DNA of 64,000 nt from an uncultured Hyphomicrobiales bacterium (GTDB lineage: Bacteria; Pseudomonadota; Alphaproteobacteria; Rhizobiales; Beijerinckiaceae). Below the pieces are notes generated by a model that was not told where the DNA came from, did not search any database, and worked only from the letters and a program-made list of their open reading frames with translations. The position numbers and the translations under genes were made by a program. Of this stretch, positions 17,096 to 26,416 are shown piece by piece; positions within the stretch are counted from its first letter, which is position 1; every line of letters begins with the position of its first letter. Location of the stretch: the NCBI GenBank assembly GCA_903900975.1, contig CAIUPE010000133.1, positions 1-64,000 on the forward strand, read 5' to 3'.

Positions 17096-18176
17096 GATTG
17101 AAACCATGAATTCCCCCCTCATTCACCCGCATGATTTAGGCCCGACGCCCGCAGCCCCGCTGCCCGAATTGCCCGATCATTCCTCGCGCGGCCGGTTGGA
17201 GCGCGTTTTACGCCGTGGCGAATTTGCCGTCACCGCCGAATTGAACCCGCCCGATAGCGCCAATCCGGACGATGTCTATGAGCGCGTGGCGCATTTTGAC
17301 GGTTGGGTCGATGGCATTAACGCCACCGACGGATCGGGTGCCAATTGCCACATGTCGAGCGTCGCGATCTGTGCGTTGCTGACACGCGTTGGCTATTCGC
17401 CGATCCTCCAGATTTCCTGCCGCGATTACAACCGTATCGCCATTCAGGGCAATGTGCTGGGCGCAGCAGCCCTTGGCGTTTGCAATGTATTGGCGTTGAC
17501 GGGTGACGGCGTGCAGGGTGGTGATCATCCTGAAGCCAAGCCGGTATTTGATTTCGACTCGACCTCACTGCTCGCCACCATGAAGAAAATGCGGGATGAG
17601 CGCGCCTTTCTTTCATGCCGCAAGATCACTGATCCGCCTCGCCTCTTCTTGGGTGCAGCGGAGAACCCTTTCGCACCGCCTTATGATTGGCGTCCGCTGC
17701 GCTTGGCCAAAAAAATCGCGGCTGGCGCGCAATATTTCCAGACGCAATATTGCTACGATATTCCGTTGCTCAAAACCTTCATGCAGAAGGTCCGTGATAT
17801 GGGCCTCGACAAGCAGGCCTATATTTTGATCGGCGTTGGTCCGCTACCATCGGCTAAGACCGCGAAATGGATGCGCTCCAATGTTGCGGGCGTGCATATT
17901 CCGGATTCGGTAATCAAGCGGCTCGAAGGCGCGGAGAACCAGAAGGCCGAGGGCATCAAGCTTTGCATTGATCTTATTCAGGAAATCCATGAAATGGCGG
18001 GCGTTGCTGGCGTGCATATCATGGCTTACCGGCAGGAAGAGAGCGTCGGGCATATTGTTAGCGAGTCGGGCATTTTGAAGGGGCGTCAGCCCTTCCGGCG
18101 TGCCTTTGCAACGGCTGCCGATAGCGAGATGCCGCCTTCCACTGTCGGAATGGGACAAGTGCTAACGCCTGCTTGA
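17088..18176 (+). CDS. metF: Methylenetetrahydrofolate reductase, MetF-like
   Basis: About 362-residue FAD TIM-barrel enzyme of the MTHFR family, interconverting methyl- and methylene-H4folate. Visible blocks: FAVTAELNPPDSANPDDVY, the substrate region GINATDGSGANCHMSS, LALTGDGVQGGDHP and AQYFQTQYCYDIPLL. It directly follows the MetV-like gene. I take ATG 17088, in ATGAGTGA overlapping the metV stop; ATG 17106 is an alternative without a better ribosome site. In this context it would most likely oxidise methyl-H4F arriving from the corrinoid pathway. Confidence 0.82.
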   Translation: MSEIETMNSPLIHPHDLGPTPAAPLPELPDHSSRGRLERVLRRGEFAVTAELNPPDSANPDDVYERVAHFDGWVDGINATDGSGANCHMSSVAICALLTRVGYSPILQISCRDYNRIAIQGNVLGAAALGVCNVLALTGDGVQGGDHPEAKPVFDFDSTSLLATMKKMRDERAFLSCRKITDPPRLFLGAAENPFAPPYDWRPLRLAKKIAAGAQYFQTQYCYDIPLLKTFMQKVRDMGLDKQAYILIGVGPLPSAKTAKWMRSNVAGVHIPDSVIKRLEGAENQKAEGIKLCIDLIQEIHEMAGVAGVHIMAYRQEESVGHIVSESGILKGRQPFRRAFATAADSEMPPSTVGMGQVLTPA

Positions 18177-18226
18177 CGTTATCAGACAACAGAAACAAGA
18201 ATTCGTCGATTTTCTAGGGGAAAGCC

Positions 18227-19138
18227 ATGACCGATACGGTACTCAGTTCGCATAAAAAGGAAGTCATCATCGGCTTCGAGCGCCGCTTCGTCATGATTGG
18301 CGAACGCATCAACCCGACGGGCCGTAAATTGCTGGCCGCTGAAATGGCTGCAGGCGATTACAGCCGCGTCATTGCGGATGCTTTGGCGCAGGTTGAAGCC
18401 GGCGCGCAGATGCTGGACGTCAATGCCGGTATTCCGCTCGCTGATGAGCCTGCCATTCTGGCCGAGGCCATTCGTCGCGTGCAAGAGGTTGTGGATGTGC
18501 CGCTTTCAATCGATAGCTCGATTGTGGCAGCGCTCGAAGCAGGCCTCGCCGTTTATAAAGGCAAGGCGCTGGTCAATTCGGTGACGGGCGAAGAAGATCG
18601 CCTCGAAACTGTCCTGCCGCTGGTCAAGAAATATGGCGCAGCCGTCGTTGCCATCTCGAACGACGAAACCGGCATTTCGGAAGATCCCGATGAGCGCTAC
18701 AAAATCGCCAAGAAGATTGTCGAGCGCGCCGCCGATTATGGCATTCCGCGTTCCGACGTCGTTGTCGACCCACTGGTGATGCCGGTTGGCGCGTTGAACG
18801 ATGCGGGTGCCAAGCTGATGCATCTGCTCCGCCGTTTGCGCGAAGAGCTGAAGGTCAACACCACCTGCGGCGCCTCGAACTTCTCGTTCGGCCTGCCGAA
18901 CCGTCGTGGCTTGGCTGCGGCCTTCATGCCGATGGCGATTGGTGCGGGTATGACATCCGCCATCATGAACCCGCTTCACGCCGAAGACATTCAGGCCATT
19001 CTGGGTGCCGACGTGATGATGGGGCATGATCCGAATTGCGCATCCTGGATTCGTAAATTCCGCGAGCCTACGCCTGAAGGTCAGGATGCAGGCAATGATC
19101 GCCGTAACCGCGAAGGTCGTCGGAGGACGCGTGACTGA
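18227..19138 (+). CDS. Methyl-H4folate:corrinoid methyltransferase (pterin-binding domain)
   Basis: 303-residue TIM-barrel protein of the dihydropteroate synthase/AcsE/MtgA type. It has FVMIGERINPTGRKLL, GAQMLDVNAG, the pterin site DVPLSIDSS, the substrate block ALVNSVTGEE and the C-terminal NFSFGLPNR. It lacks a B12 domain of its own, so it needs the separate corrinoid protein encoded at 14884. Family knowledge says it moves a methyl group between the corrinoid cobalt and H4folate; with an MttB donor upstream the physiological direction is probably toward methyl-H4F. AGGGGAAAG lies before the ATG. Its end overlaps the start of the RACo-like gene. Confidence 0.85.
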   Translation: MTDTVLSSHKKEVIIGFERRFVMIGERINPTGRKLLAAEMAAGDYSRVIADALAQVEAGAQMLDVNAGIPLADEPAILAEAIRRVQEVVDVPLSIDSSIVAALEAGLAVYKGKALVNSVTGEEDRLETVLPLVKKYGAAVVAISNDETGISEDPDERYKIAKKIVERAADYGIPRSDVVVDPLVMPVGALNDAGAKLMHLLRRLREELKVNTTCGASNFSFGLPNRRGLAAAFMPMAIGAGMTSAIMNPLHAEDIQAILGADVMMGHDPNCASWIRKFREPTPEGQDAGNDRRNREGRRRTRD

Positions 19139-21140
19139 TACCCACCGGATCGTCTTTACCCCATCGGGCAAGCGCGGCGACTTTGCCGATGGCACCTCTG
19201 TGCTTGAAGCAGCCCGCCAGCTTGGCGTCGATGTCGACAGTGTTTGCGGCGGCCGCGGTATTTGCGGACGCTGTCAAATTCTGGTGGCGGAAGGCGATTT
19301 TGCCAAACATGGCATTCAGTCGGCAGAAAGCCATCTGACCGAGTGGAATGCCGTTGAAGCCCGCTATACATCCAAGCGCGGCGAGCTTGGCCCGCATCGG
19401 CGTTTGGGTTGTCAGGCGCAGCTATGCGGCGATGTTGTCATCGACGTGCCACCTGAAAGTCAGGTGCATCGCCAAGTCGTGCGCAAAAAGGCCGAGACGC
19501 GGGCGATTACGCTTGAACCCGTTGTGCGCCTCTACTTTGTTGAAGTGGCCGAGCCCGATATTGATAGCCCGTCTTCCGATTTCACCCGCCTGATTGAGGC
19601 GCTGAAAACGCAGTGGAACATCGATGCCGGTATGCCCGATCTTGCTGTGTTGCGCGGCTTGCAAAAGACGCTGCGCAAGGGTGAATGGAAAGTTACCGTT
19701 GCGGTTCGTAAAGGCCATGACATTGTCGCGATCTATCCGGGCCTGATTGAGACGGCCTATGGCGTGGCGGTTGATATCGGCTCCACCACCATCGCAGCGC
19801 ATCTTTCCGATCTCTATAATGGCGAGACGCTGGCCTCTGCTGGCCTGATGAACCCGCAGATCCGCTTCGGCGAAGATCTGATGAGCCGCGTCTCCTATGT
19901 GATGATGAATCCGGGTGGCGAAATCGAGATGACGGACGCGGTGCGTGCAGCACTCGATGACCTCATCGGCGAAGTCGTCCAAGAAGCGGGCATTACGCGC
20001 GAAGGTATCGTTGAGATGACAGTGGTCGGTAACCCGATCATGCATCATCTGTTCTTAGGGCTCGATCCGGTAGAGCTTGGCGGCGCACCATTCGCGCTGA
20101 CGCTTGATAGAGGCCAAGATGTGAAGGCGCGCGAAGTGGGGCTTTCCATTGCTCCGGGCGCGTTTGTCTATCTGCTGCCTTGCATTGCAGGCCATGTCGG
20201 TGCCGATACCGCAGGCGTGGTGCTTTCCGAGGCACCCCATCTGAACGACGAAGTCACCCTTGTGGTTGATGTCGGCACCAACGCCGAAATCGTGCTTGGC
20301 AATAAGAAACGCTTGCTCGCTTGCTCGTCGCCAACAGGCCCTGCCTTTGAAGGCGCACAGCTCTCCTCCGGCCAACGCGCGGCACCCGGTGCAATTGAAC
20401 GCGTGCGGATTGATCACGAAAGTTTGGAACCTAAATTCAAGATCATCGGTTCCGATCTCTGGTCGAATGAAGAAGGCTTCTGGGAAGAAGCCTCCAAGAC
20501 CGGCGTCAACGGCATTTGCGGTTCAGGCATTATCGAGGCGATTGCCGAGATGTATCTTGCAGGCGTGATTACGCAGGACGGCGTGATCGATGGCGATTTG
20601 CAGGCGCGTACCCCGCGCATCGTCAATGAAGGCCGCACTTTTACCTATCTGTTGAACGATGGCGAACCCCGCATCACCATCACACGGGCCGATGTGCGCG
20701 CGATCCAGCTCGGCAAGGCGGCGCTTTATGCGGGCGTCAAGCTGCTGCTCGATCATTACGGTGTTGATCATGTTGATCGCATCACGCTGGCGGGTGCGTT
20801 TGGTAGCCATATCGACGTGAAATACGCGATGGTGCTGGGGCTGATCCCGGATTGCGATCTCACGAAAGTGGGATCGGCAGGGAATGCCGCAGGCACCGGC
20901 GCGCGCATTGCGCTGTTAAACGAAACCGCACGCGGCGAGATTGAAAGTGTGGTGGGCAAAATCGAAAAGATCGAAACCGCGATGGAGCCGAAATTCCAGA
21001 CGCATTTCGTGAGCGCGATGGCGATCCCGAACAAGGTCGATTTCTTCTCCAACCTCGCCAAGGTCGTGACCTTGCCGCCGCCAAAAGTGCACGCCGAGCC
21101 TGTTGAAGGGGACGGTGGAAGTCGTAGGCGCAGAGGATGA
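19131..21140 (+). CDS. Corrinoid reductive-activation protein, RACo-like (2Fe-2S ferredoxin plus ASKHA ATPase)
   Basis: About 669-residue protein. Residues 1-100 form a plant-type 2Fe-2S domain with VCGGRGICGRCQ (Cys39, 45, 48) and a fourth Cys in RRLGCQAQ. The large C-terminal part is the DUF4445/RACo ATPase domain with ASKHA phosphate motifs (GVAVDIGSTTIAAHL, VVDVGTNAEIVLG, GICGSGIIEAIAEMY, LAGAFGSHID). Such proteins use ATP to drive electron transfer that returns inactive Co(II) corrinoid to Co(I). I choose GTG 19131, in GTGACTGA overlapping the preceding stop and preceded by GGAGG at a short 4-base gap; ATG 19097 or 19088 is possible. The target is presumably the corrinoid protein at 14884. 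Confidence 0.85.
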   Translation: MTDTHRIVFTPSGKRGDFADGTSVLEAARQLGVDVDSVCGGRGICGRCQILVAEGDFAKHGIQSAESHLTEWNAVEARYTSKRGELGPHRRLGCQAQLCGDVVIDVPPESQVHRQVVRKKAETRAITLEPVVRLYFVEVAEPDIDSPSSDFTRLIEALKTQWNIDAGMPDLAVLRGLQKTLRKGEWKVTVAVRKGHDIVAIYPGLIETAYGVAVDIGSTTIAAHLSDLYNGETLASAGLMNPQIRFGEDLMSRVSYVMMNPGGEIEMTDAVRAALDDLIGEVVQEAGITREGIVEMTVVGNPIMHHLFLGLDPVELGGAPFALTLDRGQDVKAREVGLSIAPGAFVYLLPCIAGHVGADTAGVVLSEAPHLNDEVTLVVDVGTNAEIVLGNKKRLLACSSPTGPAFEGAQLSSGQRAAPGAIERVRIDHESLEPKFKIIGSDLWSNEEGFWEEASKTGVNGICGSGIIEAIAEMYLAGVITQDGVIDGDLQARTPRIVNEGRTFTYLLNDGEPRITITRADVRAIQLGKAALYAGVKLLLDHYGVDHVDRITLAGAFGSHIDVKYAMVLGLIPDCDLTKVGSAGNAAGTGARIALLNETARGEIESVVGKIEKIETAMEPKFQTHFVSAMAIPNKVDFFSNLAKVVTLPPPKVHAEPVEGDGGSRRRRG

Positions 21141-22507
21141 TCAGCGTCTTCGACCTTTTCAAAATCGGCATCGGCCCATCGAGCTCGCATACGGTTGGGC
21201 CGATGGTGGCAGCCCATCGGTTTGTGGCGCTGCTCAATGACACAATAGGCCTTGGCCGCGTTGGCCGCATCAAGACAGAATTGTTCGGCTCGCTCGCCTG
21301 GACGGCCAAAGGCCACGGCACCGAAACCGCGATCCTGCTCGGCTTATCGGGCTATCTGCCTGCCGAAGTCGACCCTGATCTCGTTGAAGAGATGATCGCC
21401 TCGATCACGCGCAATGGCTCGCTTGAACTGGGCGGCGTGCGCGCCATGCCCTTCACGCTGGAAGATGATCTGGTGCCTAACAAAAAAGAGCTGATGAAGC
21501 GGCACTCCAACGCGATGCGGTTTCAGGCCTTTAGCCCCGAAGGCGGACTAATTACCGAGAAGGCGTATTACTCCATTGGCGGCGGCTTTGTGGTCACCGA
21601 CGAGGAAGAGGCATCAGGTGGCGCAGGCGGACCGGATCTGCCCTATAAATTCACACATGCAACGGAATTGCTTGAACTTTGCCGCACCACCGGCAAAACC
21701 ATGGCTCAGTTGCAGCGTGACAATGAGCGCGTGACCAAGAGCGATGACGAGATCAATGCCAGCCTCGATAAAATCCGCGATGTGATGTTTGCATGCATTG
21801 ATCGCGGTTGCCGCCAAGAAGGCATTTTGCCGGGTGGCTTAAAGGTCAAGCGGCGTGCCAAATCGATCCACGCCCAGCTTGAAGCCTCCAAAGGCGCCAA
21901 TATTCGCCCCGCCCATGAGGTGATGGATTATATCAGCCTCTACGCCATTGCCGTGAACGAGGAAAACGCCGCAGGCGGGCGCGTCGTAACAGCGCCTACC
22001 AATGGTGCCGCAGGTATCATTCCCGCCGTGTTGCGCTATGCGAAAGAATTCTGCCCCGAATATTCCATCGACGCCGGACGCGATTATCTCTTAACCGCCG
22101 CAGCTGTCGGCTCGCTCATCAAGCAGAATGCGTCGATCTCGGGGGCCGAAGTTGGCTGTCAGGGCGAAGTGGGCTCGGCCTCGGCGATGGCCGCAGGCGG
22201 GCTATGCGCCTTGCTCGGTGGTACACCCGAGCAGATCGAGAACGCCGCCGAAATCGCGCTGGAACATCACCTCGGTATGACATGCGACCCGATTGGCGGC
22301 CTCGTGCAAATCCCCTGCATCGAGCGCAACGCCTTTGGTGCGAACAAGGCGATTGTGGCAGCCTCCCTCTCGCTGCGCGGCGATGGCACGCATCGCGTAT
22401 CGCTCGATGAAGTGATCGAAACCATGCGCCAAACCGGCCTTGATATGCTGGTGAAATATAAAGAAACCGCGCAAGGCGGGTTAGCGGTGAATGTCGCGGA
22501 TTGTTGA
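21137..22507 (+). CDS. sdaA: L-serine ammonia-lyase, iron-sulfur type
   Basis: 456-residue single-chain SdaA converting L-serine to pyruvate and ammonia. The N-terminal beta domain begins [21 protein letters not shown]. The C-terminal domain carries the cluster-binding cysteines in [17 protein letters not shown] and IPCIERN, and the substrate loop APTNGAAG. It starts inside ATGA (21137-21140) at the RACo stop, so it is translationally coupled to the corrinoid genes. The link makes sense if the pathway ends in glycine plus methylene-H4F, joined to serine by GlyA (not in this window), with SdaA then feeding pyruvate to central metabolism. Confidence 0.9.
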   Translation: MISVFDLFKIGIGPSSSHTVGPMVAAHRFVALLNDTIGLGRVGRIKTELFGSLAWTAKGHGTETAILLGLSGYLPAEVDPDLVEEMIASITRNGSLELGGVRAMPFTLEDDLVPNKKELMKRHSNAMRFQAFSPEGGLITEKAYYSIGGGFVVTDEEEASGGAGGPDLPYKFTHATELLELCRTTGKTMAQLQRDNERVTKSDDEINASLDKIRDVMFACIDRGCRQEGILPGGLKVKRRAKSIHAQLEASKGANIRPAHEVMDYISLYAIAVNEENAAGGRVVTAPTNGAAGIIPAVLRYAKEFCPEYSIDAGRDYLLTAAAVGSLIKQNASISGAEVGCQGEVGSASAMAAGGLCALLGGTPEQIENAAEIALEHHLGMTCDPIGGLVQIPCIERNAFGANKAIVAASLSLRGDGTHRVSLDEVIETMRQTGLDMLVKYKETAQGGLAVNVADC

Positions 22508-22516
22508 GGAAGTTAA

Positions 22517-22592
22517 CGGACCGTGACGCTTCCGGACAGCGAGCCTCCCGGCTCGCATTTTTTTAAGAGCGAGCCGGGAGGCTCGCGGTCCG
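22517..22592. repeat. Dispersed palindrome family B, copy 1 (perfect 18-bp arms)
   Basis: GCGAGCCTCCCGGCTCGC at 22539-22556 is the exact reverse complement of 22569-22586, around a T-rich 12-base loop. Outer CGGACC (22517-22522) and GGTCCG (22587-22592) also pair. Relatives are at 26851-26908 and, inverted, at 35600-35654. It lies just after sdaA and may stop or stabilise that transcript as well as being a mobile-type repeat. Confidence 0.85.
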
Positions 22593-22657
22593 ACGCAAAC
22601 ATTGCTAGCAATGCAAGCACCATGCTATCCTGATCTTCTGAAAAGGAGGGCATGATC

Positions 22658-22903
22658 ATGGGAACATTGACCATCCGAAACATTGACGACGGCGTTAAGG
22701 AGCGGTTGCGCGTTCGCGCTGCGTCTCGCGGCCATTCCATGGAAGAAGAGGCGCGGGTTATTTTATCGCAAGCCATGGGCGGCGTCTCGGGCGAAGCGCT
22801 TTGGACCCTGTCGCGGCACTTATTTGCTGGCGAAAGCGGGGTTGAATTAGCGCAGGCCACGCGTGCCAACGACCGACCATCGCCCGATTTTTCAAATCGT
22901 TAG
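22658..22903 (+). CDS. FitA-like ribbon-helix-helix antitoxin
   Basis: 81-residue protein beginning GTLTIRNIDDGVKERLRVRA then SRGHSMEEEARVIL, the FitA/VapB-type ribbon-helix-helix DNA-binding domain. The rest would wrap the PIN toxin encoded 5 bp downstream. ATG 22658 has AAGGAGGG 7 bases upstream; the in-frame ATG at 22652 is too close to that site. The pair probably represses its own promoter, which must lie in the short space after palindrome B copy 1. Confidence 0.85.
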   Translation: MGTLTIRNIDDGVKERLRVRAASRGHSMEEEARVILSQAMGGVSGEALWTLSRHLFAGESGVELAQATRANDRPSPDFSNR

Positions 22904-22908
22904 CAACC

Positions 22909-23322
22909 ATGATCGTTCTTGATACGAACGTGCTTGCAGAATTGATGAGGCCACACCCCGATGAAAAGGTTCGGACGTGGCTGTTGTCGATTGGTAACGA
23001 ACGTCTCGCCATCACGGCGATCACCGTTTCTGAGATCGAATTTGGGCTGCAACGTCTGCCGGACGGAATAAGGCAGCACGACCTTCGGCAGCACTTTGCG
23101 ACGCTTGTATCTGGACTGAAGGTATTGCCCTTAGACGAAAGCGCCGCTGCCTTTGCTGGAGCGTTTCGGGCACAGCGCGAAAAGATGGGGTTACCGACGA
23201 CACCATCAGATATGATGATTGCGGGCATCGTCATGCAGGTCGGCGGTTTACTTGCTACCCGTAATACCCGTGATTTCAAGCATTTGCCGATAGAGCTTAG
23301 GTATCCATGGGCAATATCGTAG
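22909..23322 (+). CDS. FitB/VapC-like PIN-domain toxin
   Basis: 137-residue PIN-domain endoribonuclease. Acidic residues of the active site are visible in MIVLDTNVLAELM (Asp5), TVSEIEFGL (Glu) and TPSDMMIAGIV (Asp), with a final Asp in TRNTRDF. Family members cleave tRNA or other RNA when freed from the antitoxin. The RHH antitoxin gene precedes it by 5 bp. The domain is intact, so the module looks functional. Confidence 0.85.
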   Translation: MIVLDTNVLAELMRPHPDEKVRTWLLSIGNERLAITAITVSEIEFGLQRLPDGIRQHDLRQHFATLVSGLKVLPLDESAAAFAGAFRAQREKMGLPTTPSDMMIAGIVMQVGGLLATRNTRDFKHLPIELRYPWAIS

Positions 23323-23421
23323 CTAGTTTGGTCGTGAAGGTCGCGGATTGCTAACCACCCGTCATCTACCATGTTGATTGAAGATTCAATTCTTTCAATC
23401 GTGCATTTGCAATGACGGAAT

Positions 23422-24852
23422 TTAGTGGTCAAAACTAAACGGCGACACTCCCCGCACACTCTCATCCACCCGCAATTTCCGCGTCATCGGCGGGGCGGCG
23501 CGTTGGGCGCAATTGTCTCTTTCGCACAGCCTACAATTCACCCCGATGGGCGTAGCAGCCGCGTGTTTCAAATCGAATTTCCGCGCATAAACTAGCCTGT
23601 TTGCATATTTAAACTCGCAGCCTAAGCCGATCGCGAATTGTCCCTCTGCCCCGCCATAGGCAGATGCCGCGCGGCGCACGGTGCGAGCTACCGAGAACCA
23701 TCTTCCGCCATCGGGTAATTCGACGATCTCGGTCATGAAGGCGCCGGGGCTGGAGAAGGTTTCGTGCAGGCTCCATAAAGGGCAGGTTCCGCCAAAGCGT
23801 GAGAAGGGGAAATTGCCTGCCGCAAAGCGCTTCGAGACATTGCCTGCCGTATCGATCCGAATGAGAAAAAACGGCACGCCGCGCGCATTTTGCCGGTTGA
23901 GCGTGGTTAAGCGATGCGCCACCTGCTCGAAACTGGCCTGAAAGCGCGCGCCTAACACATCGATATCATAGGAAAGCGCTTCCGCCGCATCGAGAAAGCG
24001 CTGATAGGGCATCATCAAGGCGGCGGCCGCATAATTGGCGAGGCTGATGCGTAACAGCGATTTGGCAGGCCCCGTTTCGGGCTCGATCCGGTTGGCAATC
24101 GTATCAATGGTTTCGCGCCATTCGATCAAAGCGAGCTGATAGGCGGCTTGAAAGGTCCGTCCCGAGGCATCGACCAGTTCCGAGATCATCAGGCGGCGGC
24201 GGTGATGATCGAACCGCCGCAGCGAGCCCGGCATCACATCAACGGGCAGAATTTGCACACGAATGCCATGCGTATCCTTCAACCGCGCAGTAAGCGCCGA
24301 TAAAAGATCGCCGCCCGATTTAGCGAGCTCCTCCGCTAGCGCCTCGGCTTGCGCTTCCAATTCCGGGAAATGATTGGCCGCGGATTGAATGAGATCGCGC
24401 ACGCGGTCCACCGGATGATTGGCTGATGTCCCTTCGCCGCGGTCACCATCCAGCGCCTCATTAATACCCGCACCACCCTCTTTCAGATCGAGATAGGCGG
24501 CATACAGCCGCTGAACCGCTTCGGCGATGGAGGGCGCAAGGCTTGTGAGTTCGCGAAGCTCGTCTTTCGCAACCGGCTGGCTGCGAAACAGCGGATCGGT
24601 GAACACCTCATCGAGCTCACCTTGCAGCCGCGCCTCTTCCTCGCGGGCAAAAGAGCGCGGATCGACATTGAAGGCTTCTGCCATCCGGATCAGCACCTGA
24701 GCGGTGACGGGGCGTTGGTTGCGCTCCATCAGGTTGAGATAGCTCGCCGAAATGCCAAGCTCGCTCGCCATGCCCGATTGCGAAAGCCCCAACTCACGGC
24801 GAAGCCTGCGCACCCGCGCACCGGCTAAAATCTTGCGTCCCGCCTCGGCCAT
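23422..24852 (-). CDS. XRE/short-chain fatty acyl regulator family protein (ScfR/RamB-like)
   Basis: 476-residue regulator. Residues about 10-65 are a Cro/CI-type helix-turn-helix (VRRLRRELGLSQSGMASELG, SASYLNLMERNQRP). A middle IrrE/ImmA-like region lacks an intact HEXXH (GRTFQAAYQLALIEWRE), and the C-terminal DUF2083 part has a cysteine cluster (CRLCERDNCAQR). Members control acetate and propionate catabolism, glyoxylate cycle or methylcitrate genes. ATG 24852 is chosen because GAAGGAG lies 6 bases upstream; an earlier ATG at 24876 has no site. It is divergent from isocitrate lyase, making aceA its likely target. Confidence 0.82.
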   Translation of the reverse strand: MAEAGRKILAGARVRRLRRELGLSQSGMASELGISASYLNLMERNQRPVTAQVLIRMAEAFNVDPRSFAREEEARLQGELDEVFTDPLFRSQPVAKDELRELTSLAPSIAEAVQRLYAAYLDLKEGGAGINEALDGDRGEGTSANHPVDRVRDLIQSAANHFPELEAQAEALAEELAKSGGDLLSALTARLKDTHGIRVQILPVDVMPGSLRRFDHHRRRLMISELVDASGRTFQAAYQLALIEWRETIDTIANRIEPETGPAKSLLRISLANYAAAALMMPYQRFLDAAEALSYDIDVLGARFQASFEQVAHRLTTLNRQNARGVPFFLIRIDTAGNVSKRFAAGNFPFSRFGGTCPLWSLHETFSSPGAFMTEIVELPDGGRWFSVARTVRRAASAYGGAEGQFAIGLGCEFKYANRLVYARKFDLKHAAATPIGVNCRLCERDNCAQRAAPPMTRKLRVDESVRGVSPFSFDH

Positions 24853-24883
24853 GATGATCTCCTTCGGGTAAATCATACAAAAA

Positions 24884-25041
24884 TTTACATTGTTACAGAT
24901 TTACAATTGTCACTTTTAAACTGCACGACCTTTCGCGTCAATTGTCCGTCTGGTGCAGTGCAATATCCTTGTCCTATAGTCGTTTCAAGGCCGAATGAGG
25001 TTGTGACACCGTCATCCTTACCCGGCATCTACATTTGTAAA
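24884..25041. promoter_or_regulatory. Three TTTACA-NN-TGT-like sites between the regulator and aceA
   Basis: The region between the divergent regulator and isocitrate lyase holds TTTACATTGTT at 24884-24894, TTTACAATTGT at 24900-24910 (start-to-start 16 bp) and the inverted TTTACAAATGT at 25031-25041. The AT-rich repeats stand out from the surroundings. RamB-type regulators bind ATTTGCAAA-like sites, so these are candidate operators. Binding is inferred. Confidence 0.45.
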
Positions 25042-25080
25042 GACCTGTCACATTCGACACCAACCTGACTGGAGACTGCT

Positions 25081-26376
25081 ATGACCAAGACCACTTTCGC
25101 CGATCTCGTGCCGAATACTCCGAAGGGCCGTTTCGATGGCATTAACCGCCCCTATTCGCCGGAAGAGGTTGTTCGTCTGCGCGGTTCGTTCCCGATTGCC
25201 CAAACGCTCGCCGAGCGGGGTGCCAACAAATTGTGGGAGCTGTTGAAGAGCGAGGACTATATCAACGCACTCGGTGCGGTGACCGGCAACCAGGCCATGC
25301 AGATGGCGCGCGCGGGCTTGAAAGCCATCTATCTTTCCGGCTGGCAGGTGGCGGCGGATGCCAACACGGCGGGTGCGATGTATCCGGATCAGTCGCTTTA
25401 TCCCGCGAATGCAGGGCCTGAACTTTGCCGCCGCATCAACCACACCTTGAAGCGTGCCGATGAAATCGAGCACTCGGAAGGCGGCGCCAAGCGCGATTGG
25501 TTCGTGCCGATTGTGGCCGATGCCGAGGCTGGCTTTGGCGGCCCGCTGAACTCCTACGAGATCATGAAGGCCTATATTGAGGCCGGCGCGGCTGGCGTGC
25601 ATTTTGAGGATCAGCTGGCCTCTGAAAAGAAATGCGGCCATCTCGGCGGCAAGGTTTTAATCCCCACCGCAGCCCATGAGCGCAACCTTGTGGCCGCCCG
25701 CTTGGCCGCCGATGTGATGGGCGTGTCCACCATCACGGTTGCGCGCACGGATGCCGAATCGGCCAAGCTGATTACCTCCGATGTCGATGAGCGCGATCGG
25801 CCTTTCATCGAGGAAAACAGCCGCACGCCGGAAGGTTTTTATCGGTTGAAGGATGGCACAGGGCTTGACCATTGCATCTCGCGCGGTCTGGCGTTTGCCG
25901 ACATCGCTGATCTGATCTGGTGGGAAACCTCGCATCCGGATTTGGCGGACGCGAAGAAATTCGCCGAAGCGTTGCAGAAGAAGCACCCGGGCAAGATGAT
26001 GGCCTATAATTGCTCGCCGAGCTTCAACTGGAAGGCGAAACTCGACGAGGCCACGATTGCCAAGTTCCAGCGCGAACTCGGCGCGATGGGCTATAAATTC
26101 CAGTTCGTCACACTGGCTGGCTTCCATGCGCTTAACCACGGCATGTTCGAATTGGCGCTCGGCTATAAAGATCGCGGCATGGCGGCCTATTCCGAGCTGC
26201 AACAGGCGGAATTTGCCTCAGAAGCGCAAGGCTACACCGCAACCCGCCATCAGCGCGAAGTCGGCACCGGCTATTTTGATCGGGTCGCCACCACGATCTC
26301 GTCCGGCCAATCATCGACCACCGCCATGGGTGAATCGACTGAGAGCGCGCAGTTCCAAAAACACGCGGCTGAGTAA
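25081..26376 (+). CDS. aceA: Isocitrate lyase
   Basis: 431-residue glyoxylate-cycle enzyme cleaving isocitrate to succinate and glyoxylate. The active-site signature KKCGH is present with Cys185 as the catalytic base. Substrate-binding blocks [19 protein letters not shown] and NCSPSFNWK are intact. Length is normal for the bacterial short form. It follows a divergent ScfR/RamB-like regulator and about 200 bp of control region. It would support growth on acetyl-CoA, and the glyoxylate could feed glycine and so tie to one-carbon metabolism. Malate synthase is not in the window. Confidence 0.95.
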   Translation: MTKTTFADLVPNTPKGRFDGINRPYSPEEVVRLRGSFPIAQTLAERGANKLWELLKSEDYINALGAVTGNQAMQMARAGLKAIYLSGWQVAADANTAGAMYPDQSLYPANAGPELCRRINHTLKRADEIEHSEGGAKRDWFVPIVADAEAGFGGPLNSYEIMKAYIEAGAAGVHFEDQLASEKKCGHLGGKVLIPTAAHERNLVAARLAADVMGVSTITVARTDAESAKLITSDVDERDRPFIEENSRTPEGFYRLKDGTGLDHCISRGLAFADIADLIWWETSHPDLADAKKFAEALQKKHPGKMMAYNCSPSFNWKAKLDEATIAKFQRELGAMGYKFQFVTLAGFHALNHGMFELALGYKDRGMAAYSELQQAEFASEAQGYTATRHQREVGTGYFDRVATTISSGQSSTTAMGESTESAQFQKHAAE

Positions 26377-26416
26377 ATGAAGTGAAGGGGGTGCGAGGGT
26401 AAATAATCTTAATCAT

